Positions 18,197-25,814 of a stretch of DNA of 64,000 nucleotides are shown here, piece by piece. Positions within the stretch are counted from its first letter, which is position 1; each line of letters starts with the position of its first letter. The translations under genes and the position numbers were made by a program. This DNA comes from Maritalea porphyrae. Lineage in GTDB: Bacteria > Pseudomonadota > Alphaproteobacteria > Rhizobiales > Devosiaceae. The notes beneath the pieces are model-generated. The model ran no database searches. It was not told the DNA's origin and saw only the letters and a list, made by a program, of their open reading frames with translations. The stretch spans positions 1,886,306-1,950,305 of the forward strand of contig NZ_BSNI01000002.1 of the NCBI RefSeq assembly GCF_030159895.1, read 5' to 3'.

Positions 18197-18242
18197 GCGT
18201 TTTCAGGAAAAGTGGTTTCCGGTTTTCCGGTTCGAAAATGCG
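18197..18242. repeat. Small palindromic dispersed repeat of the rhizobial type
   Basis: Directly after the cysNC stop lies an imperfect palindrome bounded by GCGTTTTC and GAAAATGCG with an inner GGAAAA...TTTTCC pair around a GTGG...CCGG centre. This wording matches, from memory, small extragenic palindromes scattered in Rhizobiales genomes. No second copy was noticed in this window. Confidence 0.55.
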
Positions 18243-18288
18243 ACCAACTAATACTACCCTCTTGGTAGAGATGCACTCCACTAACTTT

Positions 18289-18314
18289 AGGCGGCCCTCG
18301 GGCCGCCTTTTTTT
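18289..18314 (+). terminator. Rho-independent terminator of the cysD-cysNC operon
   Basis: AGGCGGCCC (18289-18297) pairs perfectly with GGGCCGCCT (18300-18308); seven T from 18308 on complete a strong terminator about 95 bases after the cysNC stop. Confidence 0.93.
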
Positions 18315-18336
18315 GATCGAATGTGATTATGCCGGT

Positions 18337-19248
18337 CTAATTACCAACCGCATCGTGCCATTCATAACCCGGCATTTGGTGGTAGAAACCGTTGGAGAAG
18401 GGGGCGTCAACACTGTCGTCACGCATCAGTTTTAGCGCTTCGGATGGGCTGAGTTTGCCGTCTAACACATCGCGAAATGCGTCGATGGCCGTAAATGTGC
18501 CTTTGGACTGTGGTGAAATGCGGAACTTTTTCACGCCAATTTCCTGCAATTCATCCAGACATTCCACGAGATTCAGCACAGAGTGCGATTGTGTTTGAAT
18601 GCCGTTGACGGTGAGGAATTTGTCGCCTTCAAGGGTGTCCAGCCGCATGCCATCTGGATCTTCATCACAAACAAAGAGGCATGAATCTTTGGTCCGGTTG
18701 TGGGCCCGGGCGTGATAACAGCGCGCAGATAGCGCCAACGACATGCGGCCATAGACCTGCACTTCCAAATCTACATTTAATGGCGCAGCCGTTTTCATCA
18801 GCGCCTCGATGCCCGATTTCGGAATTTCTGGGTTTAAGCAAATCGAAGTTGCGCCGCCTTTGGCATAGACCTCTAGCGCTTCTTCATTGTAACAATTCAT
18901 CAGCGGACCAATATAGTGAGGTCCTTTCTCCATCTGGTACAACGCCGATACGTCGTTGGCTTCGATCAAAAAGCCCTCTGATGTGGCGACCTTTTTCACC
19001 TGTCGACGATCAATGTCTGTGGTGACCTCTGACAATGTTGAAAACACAACTGTTTTGCCAGCATCGGTCAGGCGCTCATAGATGTCAGGAATGTACTTGT
19101 CATAGAGCGGTGCGCGTTTTGAGCAAATCACTTCGCCCACAAAAACTGTCTCAACAGGGGCTTCATCAGCCACTTTGAAATAGAAATCGCGCCAATCGTC
19201 CGCTGCCCAGTTATATTGAACCGGACCAAGCGTAAGCTGTGCAGTCAT
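18337..19248 (-). CDS. ubiV: Oxygen-independent ubiquinone hydroxylation protein UbiV
   Basis: 303 residues from the ATG at 19248 (GGAG five bases before). It is a U32-peptidase-family protein with the UbiV pattern LTLGPVQYNW at the start and four cysteines in the expected places: EVICSKR near residue 43, SARC, then KDSC 13 residues later and FVC four beyond, the ligands of a [4Fe-4S] cluster. UbiU and UbiV form a complex that hydroxylates ubiquinone precursors without O2, using prephenate as oxygen donor in characterised cases. It is the last gene of ubiT-ubiU-ubiV; its start lies two bases past the ubiU stop. Confidence 0.93.
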   Translation of the reverse strand: MTAQLTLGPVQYNWAADDWRDFYFKVADEAPVETVFVGEVICSKRAPLYDKYIPDIYERLTDAGKTVVFSTLSEVTTDIDRRQVKKVATSEGFLIEANDVSALYQMEKGPHYIGPLMNCYNEEALEVYAKGGATSICLNPEIPKSGIEALMKTAAPLNVDLEVQVYGRMSLALSARCYHARAHNRTKDSCLFVCDEDPDGMRLDTLEGDKFLTVNGIQTQSHSVLNLVECLDELQEIGVKKFRISPQSKGTFTAIDAFRDVLDGKLSPSEALKLMRDDSVDAPFSNGFYHQMPGYEWHDAVGN

Positions 19249-19250
19249 GA

Positions 19251-20255
19251 TTATCTCCACGTCTTAGATTTGAACGCGCCTTCGGTTTCTTTACCGCCTT
19301 CGGTCAACGCAATAAGCTGCGAAATGTCTGGCTCATCGCCTGCCGCATAGGCATCAATCGCTTCGCGGAATGATGAAACCACGGAGCGGATGTATGCGCG
19401 CGAGCGTTGACGACCTTCAATTTTCAAGGCTGTTACGCCAGCCTTAATGAGGTCTGGCAGCAAGCGCGTCAGATTGAGACTAATGGGCTCTTCAAAGGCG
19501 TAATAGTTCTTTTTGATCGCCGTGTCATATCGACCCTTGCAGATGGTCGGGTACCCGGCTGTTTCGCCACATGAGATGCAATCAATCGCAAACTCGCCAA
19601 GGCGGGTTGTCAGGTTTTCGTTTTCGTCTGGTTCATATTCGACATGGCTCGCGGGCGAACAAACGCCATCCATGTTGGTTGAAACACCAGTGACGTAATT
19701 GGTGAGCGAACAACGGCCTTCAGCCATCATCCCGATATTGCCAAACACAAACGCTTCAATCTCGCAGTCGATCGCGTCATGTACGCGTTTGATTTCAGCA
19801 ACGGTGAGAATGCGAGGCAGCACCACGCGCTTCACCCCAAACTGCTCAACATAGTAGTTGATGGCTTCAGGGGAGGAAGCGCCAGCTTGCACAGAAAGGT
19901 GCAAACGCTGGTCGGGGTGCTCCCGTGCAACATATTGCGCCATACCAATGTCGGCAATAATCACTGCATCAAGTCCGAGCTCGACAGCATCATCTACCGA
20001 GTTCTTCCAAAGGTCTGTGCGACCGGCAGTTGGAAACGAATTAATTGCGGCGAGCACTATCGCGTCCCGATCATGTGCGTATTTTACGCTTTCGGACAGT
20101 TCTGCCTTAGTGAAGTTAAGACCAGAAAAGTTGCGGGCGTTGGTTGGGCCTTTAAAACCGCAATAAACTGCGTCCGCACCTGCATCAACCGCTGTGCGCA
20201 AACTTGCCGGTGTACCTGCTGGGCAAACCAGCTCAGGTTTTTCAAATTGGGTCAT
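19251..20255 (-). CDS. ubiU: Oxygen-independent ubiquinone hydroxylation protein UbiU
   Basis: 334 residues, U32 family: ELVCPAGTPASL at the start, the AEGRCSLTNY box (Cys182), GVCSPASH (Cys199) and YPTICKGRY (Cys239). In characterised UbiU a fourth cluster Cys stands seven residues before the AEGRC Cys; here that place (175) is Gly (FGNIGMMAEGRC). Two other cysteines, 226 and 229 (DCISCGET), are found instead between Cys199 and Cys239. The protein should partner UbiV in anaerobic ubiquinone synthesis. Its start overlaps the ubiT stop by four bases. Confidence 0.93.
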   Translation of the reverse strand: MTQFEKPELVCPAGTPASLRTAVDAGADAVYCGFKGPTNARNFSGLNFTKAELSESVKYAHDRDAIVLAAINSFPTAGRTDLWKNSVDDAVELGLDAVIIADIGMAQYVAREHPDQRLHLSVQAGASSPEAINYYVEQFGVKRVVLPRILTVAEIKRVHDAIDCEIEAFVFGNIGMMAEGRCSLTNYVTGVSTNMDGVCSPASHVEYEPDENENLTTRLGEFAIDCISCGETAGYPTICKGRYDTAIKKNYYAFEEPISLNLTRLLPDLIKAGVTALKIEGRQRSRAYIRSVVSSFREAIDAYAAGDEPDISQLIALTEGGKETEGAFKSKTWR

Positions 20256-20782
20256 GCCCTTGCCCCTGTGATTCTGTTCGCCAAATTGATGCTTGCGCGC
20301 ATAGGTTTTGCCAGCGGTCCAAATGCTGTCGCAACGTCATCGGCTAGGGTGGTGTCCATATCGTCTAGCGCATTGCGCAGCAGCAGAATGGCCTCGGTGT
20401 CCCCGCTGATCAGAATGTTCCGGTTGAAGAACAGGGCATCGCTATCAGATTTGCTGTCAATCATCTGCAACAGGGTCGAAAACTTACCGCTTACCAATAC
20501 ATCATATTGGATTTCATCATGCCGTGATCGCGCCACCAATGTTGGACTGTTGGGATCTGGCTTCAGCACCAGCAAAAATGGGATGCCTTTTGCGTCGATC
20601 AGAAAGGTTTTGAATGCGCCGGTTTCCAAGCGTTCGAACAATTCTGGGTGAATTTTTGCCACATGGCGCACTATTCGACGAAGCACTGGTTGCAACGGGA
20701 ACAAAGGGAGTGCCCGCGAAATTGGACCAGCTTTCGGATCGCGAAAAATGCGCGGTTGGCCGCGGTGTGTTTTCTTTGTCAT
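20252..20782 (-). CDS. ubiT: SCP2-domain lipid carrier UbiT of anaerobic ubiquinone synthesis
   Basis: 176 residues from the ATG at 20782. The body (about residues 40-165) is a sterol-carrier-protein-2 domain, as in UbiT/UbiJ accessory factors that bind the hydrophobic ubiquinone intermediates. Immediate linkage to ubiU and ubiV, with four-base overlap, supports UbiT over other SCP2 proteins. Start choice matters: no Shine-Dalgarno stands at a normal distance before 20782 (a GAGGGG lies about 15 bases up), an in-frame TTG at 20788 sits nearer that sequence, and the frame is open to a TTG at 20815. Promoter geometry suggests a leaderless message. Confidence 0.88.
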   Translation of the reverse strand: MTKKTHRGQPRIFRDPKAGPISRALPLFPLQPVLRRIVRHVAKIHPELFERLETGAFKTFLIDAKGIPFLLVLKPDPNSPTLVARSRHDEIQYDVLVSGKFSTLLQMIDSKSDSDALFFNRNILISGDTEAILLLRNALDDMDTTLADDVATAFGPLAKPMRASINLANRITGARA

Positions 20783-20817
20783 AGACAAATCGATACGCCC
20801 CTCATAGCGCATCAAAC

Positions 20818-20831
20818 TTGATATAAATCAA
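20818..20831 (-). promoter_or_regulatory. FNR/FnrL-type binding site upstream of ubiTUV
   Basis: A perfect TTGAT-N4-ATCAA dyad (spacer ATAA) centred at 20824.5. This is the consensus of the oxygen-sensing regulators FNR, FnrL and Anr. It is 42 bases from the ubiT ATG at 20782, and a -10-like TATCGA lies at 20795-20790 on the minus strand. Confidence 0.85.
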
Positions 20832-20880
20832 GTAAAAATCAATTTGAGTGAATTTTGTAGGCGGTAGAGACGCTTCAGGG

Positions 20881-22185
20881 CTACAGTTTGTCCCGCAGTG
20901 CGTAATAGGTCATCGCCAACACAAGAAGTGGTGTACGCATACTGGCACCGCCTGGGAAACGGTGAGTTGGCACATTCGCAAGTACGTCAAATCGTTCTGC
21001 GGTTCCAGCTATGGTATCGGCCATGATTTGACCGGCAAGGGTCGCCATGCCAACGCCGTGGCCAGAATAACCCGATGCTGAGTATATGTTTTTGCCAAGG
21101 CGCGCAAAATGAGGCATGCGGTTGATGGTGATGGCAAGTGTGCCACCCCACGCATAGTCAATTTTGGCTCCATCTAACTGCGGAAAAATCTCGAGCATGC
21201 ACTTGCGCACCAAGCCTTTAATATCGGCCGGGAACTTGTACCCATAGCTCTCGCCGCCGCCAAATAGTAGTCGGTTGTCAGCCGACATTCTGAAATAATT
21301 GACGACAAATTTGCTATCAGCGACCGCAAGCTTTTCTTTGAACACCTCTGGGGCCGAAACTGAGCCCAAAGGTTCAGTTGCAATTATGAAGTTATTGATC
21401 GGCATGACACGTTTTGCCGTCGGGCCGTTCAAATCGCCCAAATAACCATTGCAGCCCAACACGATGTGTTTTGCGCTGACAGTTCCATCAGCGGTAAAAA
21501 CCGTGTTCTTAGCCTCATCAATTTTTGTTACGCGACTGTTCTCAAATATCCGCGTGCCGGCTTTTTGCGCCGCTTCGGCCATTCCGATTGCCAACGCGAG
21601 TGGGTGCAAATGGGCTGCGCCCATATCCACCGACCCGCCATAATAGGCTGGCGAATCTACAAGCTCACGCAGCTCGGACTGCTCCACGAACCGGATTTGG
21701 TTGTAGTTATACTCTTTCTGGAGCTTCTCCACATAGTGACGGCTTTCAGGCACATAACGCTTCCTGTGATCCGCATGGATGATGCCTGGGGTGAGGTCGC
21801 ACTGAATTTGGTGTTTTTTGACCAAGTCTTTCACCAAATTCTTGGATTGTTCTGCGAACTTCCAAAGCAAATGGGCGTTGTCTCGCCCCACCATTTTTTC
21901 TAGCTCATCTTGCTCTACCCGTTGGCCAGAACCTAATTGTCCACCGTTGCGACCAGACGCGCCCCAGCCGACTCGCTGCGCATCTAAAAGGACAACATCA
22001 TACCCACGTTCTGCGAGGTGTAACGCAGTCGACAAGCCGGTGAAACCACCACCGATAACAACGACGTCAGCAGAAACATCACCCTTTAATGCGGGAAAGG
22101 GAGCCAGCTGCTTTGTTGTTGCTGCATAGTAAGACGCGGGATAAGTGCCCGCCACATCATTGGCGGTTAGAACATCCATAGCCAT
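20881..22185 (-). CDS. puuB: FAD-dependent gamma-glutamylputrescine oxidase-like enzyme
   Basis: 434 residues of the DAO/DadA-like flavoprotein family. A short N-terminal leader (TYPASYYAAT) precedes the FAD-binding Rossmann motif VVVIGGGFTGLSTALHL near residue 41 (GGGFTG) and a GWGASGRNGGQ motif typical of PuuB/OrdL. PuuB oxidises gamma-glutamylputrescine to the aldehyde, releasing ammonia and H2O2. It is the last gene of a minus-strand set puuA-aminotransferase-puuB. A second copy lies at 30397-31701. The ATG at 22185 has a GAGG six bases upstream. Confidence 0.85.
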   Translation of the reverse strand: MAMDVLTANDVAGTYPASYYAATTKQLAPFPALKGDVSADVVVIGGGFTGLSTALHLAERGYDVVLLDAQRVGWGASGRNGGQLGSGQRVEQDELEKMVGRDNAHLLWKFAEQSKNLVKDLVKKHQIQCDLTPGIIHADHRKRYVPESRHYVEKLQKEYNYNQIRFVEQSELRELVDSPAYYGGSVDMGAAHLHPLALAIGMAEAAQKAGTRIFENSRVTKIDEAKNTVFTADGTVSAKHIVLGCNGYLGDLNGPTAKRVMPINNFIIATEPLGSVSAPEVFKEKLAVADSKFVVNYFRMSADNRLLFGGGESYGYKFPADIKGLVRKCMLEIFPQLDGAKIDYAWGGTLAITINRMPHFARLGKNIYSASGYSGHGVGMATLAGQIMADTIAGTAERFDVLANVPTHRFPGGASMRTPLLVLAMTYYALRDKL

Positions 22186-22202
22186 GGCGAGCCTCGTTTC
22201 CT

Positions 22203-23594
22203 TTATAGCATGCCTTCTTGGCGCATTTTGGCGTGGGCTTGATCGAGTACGCGACCAACTTTTTCTGCCAATTCGTCTACTTGAGGCTTTGTCAAAACTA
22301 GCGGCGGAGAGATAATGAGGCCATCACGTACTGCTCGCATCACCAAACCATTTTCAATTGCGAAGTCGCGACAAATATTTCCGGCAGTGCCCAATGGTGT
22401 TTTGAACGGCGCGCGTGCAGTTTTATCCGGCGTCAGCTCAAGCCCCGCCACCATGCCGCAAATGCGTGCCTCGCCAACCAATGGATGGTTGGCAAGGTCC
22501 AACCATTTGTCTTTCAGATATGGCGCAATTTCATTCGAAGCGCGTTCAACGATCTTCTCTTCATCCAAGATTCGTAGGTTTTCAAGCGCGACTGCTGCTG
22601 CAACCGGGTGCCCGGAATAGGTGTAGCCATGAGCAAATTCACCACCTTTTTGAGCAAGCACTTCCGCAACATGATCTGAGACCATAGAACCGCCGATTGG
22701 CAAATAGCCAGAACTGAGCCCTTTGGCGATTGTCATAATGTCAGGTCGAATATTGAATGTTTGGCTGCCGAACCAATTGCCAGTTCGCCCAAAGCCGCAG
22801 ATAACCTCGTCAGCAATCAGCAAGATTTCATATTTGTCGCAAATGCGCTGAATCTCTGGCCAATATGTTTCGGGGGGAATGATAACGCCGCCAGCCCCTT
22901 GTATTGGTTCACCAATAAAGGCTGCAACTTTGTCTTCGCCCAAGCGTTCAATTTCTGCTTCAAGCTCCTGAGCGCATTTCAAACCAAATTCTTCAGGGGA
23001 AAGGTCGCCACCTTCCGCATACCAGTAGGGCTGCGCGATATGCGAAATGTCAGGAATTGGAAGTCCGCCTTGCGCATGCATAAATGCCATGCCGCCCAAA
23101 CTTGCCGCCGCAACGGTTGAACCATGATAGGCATTGTGGCGTGATATGATCACCTTTTTGCTTGGCTTGCCCAAGGAAGCCCAATAGTGGCGGGCCATGC
23201 GAATGTTGGTGTCGTTCGCTTCTGACCCGGAACCTGCATAAAACACATGGTTCAAATCGCCCGGTGCAAGTTCTGCCAATTTTGCGCTCAACTCAATTGC
23301 TGGCACGTTTGTCGATTGGAAAAACGAGTTGTAATAGGGCAATTGCATCATCTGGTTTGTTGCAACATCAACCAGCTCTTTGCGTCCATACCCAACATTT
23401 ACACACCACAATCCGGCCATGCCGTCCAAAAGCTTGTTGCCGTCACTGTCCCAAATGTAGGCTCCATCGGCACGTGTGATCACGCGTGTACCTCTAGCGT
23501 TGAGATCGCCCATATCAGAGAACGGGTGGATATGGTGCGCTGCATCAAGCGCCTGCAACTTGTCGGTCGGCAAATGGTTGTGAATGTAATTCAT
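22203..23594 (-). CDS. spuC: Class III aminotransferase, putrescine--pyruvate aminotransferase-like (SpuC type)
   Basis: 463 residues of the omega-aminotransferase family. GSGSEANDTNIRMAR (PLP phosphate cup), DEVICGFGRTG (PLP Asp) and the catalytic Lys in TIAKGLSSGYLPIGG are present. Sequence style, length and the neighbouring gamma-glutamylputrescine synthetase match SpuC of Pseudomonas and similar polyamine transaminases that turn putrescine into 4-aminobutanal using pyruvate; GABA aminotransferase is an alternative role. It sits between puuA (18 bases away) and puuB (17 bases). Confidence 0.85.
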   Translation of the reverse strand: MNYIHNHLPTDKLQALDAAHHIHPFSDMGDLNARGTRVITRADGAYIWDSDGNKLLDGMAGLWCVNVGYGRKELVDVATNQMMQLPYYNSFFQSTNVPAIELSAKLAELAPGDLNHVFYAGSGSEANDTNIRMARHYWASLGKPSKKVIISRHNAYHGSTVAAASLGGMAFMHAQGGLPIPDISHIAQPYWYAEGGDLSPEEFGLKCAQELEAEIERLGEDKVAAFIGEPIQGAGGVIIPPETYWPEIQRICDKYEILLIADEVICGFGRTGNWFGSQTFNIRPDIMTIAKGLSSGYLPIGGSMVSDHVAEVLAQKGGEFAHGYTYSGHPVAAAVALENLRILDEEKIVERASNEIAPYLKDKWLDLANHPLVGEARICGMVAGLELTPDKTARAPFKTPLGTAGNICRDFAIENGLVMRAVRDGLIISPPLVLTKPQVDELAEKVGRVLDQAHAKMRQEGML

Positions 23595-23612
23595 GGGATA
23601 TCCGATCTTGCT

Positions 23613-24980
23613 TTAAACGTTGAGCAACAAATGCTCGCGTTCCCACGGGGAAATTTCGCTCAAGAACTCTTCGATTTCTTGGTTTTTGATACCTTCATAG
23701 ACTTTGCAAAAATCTTCACCGAGAAGATCGCGCAGTGCCTGGTTTTCCTCAAAGCGGGGTAGGGCTTCGCGAATTGATTGCGGAAGTGTGACCCCGTCAC
23801 GGTATGCATCACCTTTGCGTTGTTCGCGCGGTTTTGCACCTGACTTCATGCCCAAATAACCGCAGGCTAGGCTTGCTGCTATTGCCAAATATGGATTGCA
23901 GTCCATGCCAACAATCCGATTTTCCACCCGGCGGGCTTCGGCGTTGGAAATTGGAATGCGAAGACCCGTTGTTCGGTTGTCTTGGGCCCATTCTATATTA
24001 GCAGGTGAGGAGTCATCGGCTTTGAAACGACGGTACGAATTCACATAAGGCGCAAATATGGGTACTGCGGAGTCAAGGTTTTCTTGTTGTCCGCCCAAAA
24101 AGCCCCAGAAATATTCGCTTTCTGAACCGTCTTCGTTTGAGAAGATGTTCTTGCCTGTCTTGGCGTCTACAATGCTTTGGTGAATATGCATCGCGCTACC
24201 TGGCTCATCGCGCATCGGCTTGGCCATAAATGTCGCAAAACAATTATTACGCAACGCGGCTTCGCGAATAGTGCGCTTGAAGTAGAAAACTTCATCGGCG
24301 AGTTCAAGCGGGTCGCCATGCTGCAAATTGATTTCAATTTGTCCCGCACCACCTTCTTGAATGATGGTGTCAATTTCTAAGCCCTGTGCTTCAGCAAAGT
24401 CATAGATATCGTCAATAACAGCACCGTACTCGTCCACAGCAACCATTGAATAAGCCTGCCGGCCAATGCCTTTGCGGCCCGTACGGCCAATGGGTGGTTC
24501 AATAGGTTCGTTCGGGTCGGTATTTGGGCGCGTGAGATAGAACTCCATCTCCGGCGCAACAACTGGCCGCCAACCCTCTGCCTCATAAAAAGACAAAACG
24601 CGCTTCAAAACATTGCGCGGAGCGATGGCGATTGGTTCGCCATCGGTGGTTTCCAAATCGTGCACGACTTGCAAAATAATGTCGTCGGTCCACGGGGCAG
24701 CACACGCGGTGCTAAGATCGGGTCTTAAAACCATATCGGTTTCAGTCCACTGATCTTTGATGTCCATATCCGCATAGGCACCGGTTACAGTTTGGTAGAA
24801 AATCGAAGTCGGTAGGAAAGATCTGCTGCTCTCTGAGAACTTCTTTGCAGGCATTGTCTTGCCGCGTGAAATGCCAACCAAGTCTGGCACGATGCATTCA
24901 ACTTCTTCAACGCGACGACCATCCAGCCACTCTGATGCATGATCAGGAATGAGGTTCATCCAGTTTGGTTCTTGCGACAT
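23613..24980 (-). CDS. puuA: Gamma-glutamylputrescine synthetase (glutamine-synthetase-like)
   Basis: 455 residues of the glutamine synthetase fold. The N-terminal domain contains RGKTMPAKKF, and the catalytic domain shows APEMEFYL (metal-binding Glu), EGGAGQIEINL, HIHQSI (ATP/metal His) and NSYRRFK with RTTGLRIP. The adenylylation loop of GlnA is absent, which with the neighbourhood points to a GlnA-like polyamine ligase (PuuA/SpuI). It begins the transcript puuA-spuC-puuB; AAGGAA precedes the ATG. A palindromic operator candidate lies 38 bases upstream. Confidence 0.88.
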   Translation of the reverse strand: MSQEPNWMNLIPDHASEWLDGRRVEEVECIVPDLVGISRGKTMPAKKFSESSRSFLPTSIFYQTVTGAYADMDIKDQWTETDMVLRPDLSTACAAPWTDDIILQVVHDLETTDGEPIAIAPRNVLKRVLSFYEAEGWRPVVAPEMEFYLTRPNTDPNEPIEPPIGRTGRKGIGRQAYSMVAVDEYGAVIDDIYDFAEAQGLEIDTIIQEGGAGQIEINLQHGDPLELADEVFYFKRTIREAALRNNCFATFMAKPMRDEPGSAMHIHQSIVDAKTGKNIFSNEDGSESEYFWGFLGGQQENLDSAVPIFAPYVNSYRRFKADDSSPANIEWAQDNRTTGLRIPISNAEARRVENRIVGMDCNPYLAIAASLACGYLGMKSGAKPREQRKGDAYRDGVTLPQSIREALPRFEENQALRDLLGEDFCKVYEGIKNQEIEEFLSEISPWEREHLLLNV

Positions 24981-25017
24981 AGTTGTTCCTTGTCACCCAT
25001 TGATTTGGATGCGTTAT

Positions 25018-25035
25018 ATAATTTGATCAAATTAT
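25018..25035 (-). promoter_or_regulatory. Perfect 18-base palindrome before puuA, candidate GntR operator
   Basis: ATAATTTGATCAAATTAT is its own reverse complement. It lies upstream of the puuA start at 24980 and overlaps the stop codon of the GntR gene (25034-25032). Its core TTTGATCAAA recurs twice on the other side of that gene. Confidence 0.65.
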
Positions 25036-25718
25036 GATTTGTCAATCAAATTTGTTGAGTTTTCAGACTGAGGGGTTGTTCGCACAAATGCGGCGCCAGA
25101 GGAGACGTCTTCAATTATAGCTGCTTGAAGTGCACGAACATTCTTGGACTCAATTGCGCTGATTGCACGCTTATGCTGATCTTCAAGGTTGCTGGTTCCA
25201 ACACGACCGCAAACCACGCGCATATATGGTGCCATCTGCAGCCATAGGCTTTCGGCCATCGAAATCATAATGCTGGCGTTCGACGCTCGGTATAGGGCGA
25301 AATGAAAGGCGAAATTGCATTTGAGATAGTCGTCGACGCTGCCTTCTTCAATTGCCTTATCCATCTGGTCATCGATTGCCCGAAGCAATTTAACGTCAAC
25401 ATTATCGATTGCACGCTTTGCTAATTCTGGCTCAAGCATCAAGCGAACCGCAAGCAGTTCTTCAATGCGCGTTTCATCCATTTCAGGAACGGAAATTCTA
25501 CGGTTTCCATGCATCTCCAATGCGCCTTCTGCGACCAATCGGCGAATGGCTTCTCTCACGGGCGTTAGGCTGACTTGGTGTTCATCCGCAATGCCTTGCA
25601 ACGTCACCGACATTCCGGGGCGAAATTGGCCAAACAAGAGCCCTTCTTTTAGGTCGCGATAAAGTCGCTCATGGGTGGGTACATTTACATCGTCGAGGTC
25701 TTGTTGTGGTAAATCCAT
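25032..25718 (-). CDS. GntR-family (FadR/FCD subfamily) transcriptional regulator
   Basis: 228 residues. The N-terminal winged helix includes LYRDLKEGLLFGQFRPG, then the recognition region LTPVREAIRRLVAEGALE; the C-terminal all-helical FCD domain (about residues 85-215) begins TRIEELLAVRLMLEPELA and carries the NFAFHFALY box with the metal-ligand His. Ligand is unknown, but the position between puuA and the agmatinase gene, with TTTGATCAAA palindromes on both sides, makes it the likely local repressor responding to a polyamine or its breakdown product. It is transcribed toward puuA. Confidence 0.9.
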   Translation of the reverse strand: MDLPQQDLDDVNVPTHERLYRDLKEGLLFGQFRPGMSVTLQGIADEHQVSLTPVREAIRRLVAEGALEMHGNRRISVPEMDETRIEELLAVRLMLEPELAKRAIDNVDVKLLRAIDDQMDKAIEEGSVDDYLKCNFAFHFALYRASNASIMISMAESLWLQMAPYMRVVCGRVGTSNLEDQHKRAISAIESKNVRALQAAIIEDVSSGAAFVRTTPQSENSTNLIDKS

Positions 25719-25755
25719 AATTCACTCAGATCAGGTTTCGATTTTCTCAATATGC

Positions 25756-25789
25756 TTGACATTTGATCAAAAAGCAATATTTGATCAAA
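25756..25789 (+). promoter_or_regulatory. Promoter with two TTTGATCAAA operators ahead of the agmatinase gene
   Basis: A consensus -35 TTGACA (25756-25761) is followed by TTTGATCAAA at 25762-25771 and again at 25780-25789; the likely -10 (TATTTG, 25778-25783) overlaps the second copy. The copies are 18 bases centre to centre, close to two helical turns. A regulator bound here would block the plus-strand promoter, and the region also serves the divergent GntR gene. Confidence 0.65.
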
Positions 25790-25814
25790 TTATATCGAGT
25801 GGAGGCAGATCTGT

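Noticed and set aside
19779-20651. 290-residue open frame on the plus strand opposite ubiU/ubiT
   Set aside because: It runs antisense through two recognised genes, is Cys- and Arg-rich without domain pattern, and lacks a ribosome site.
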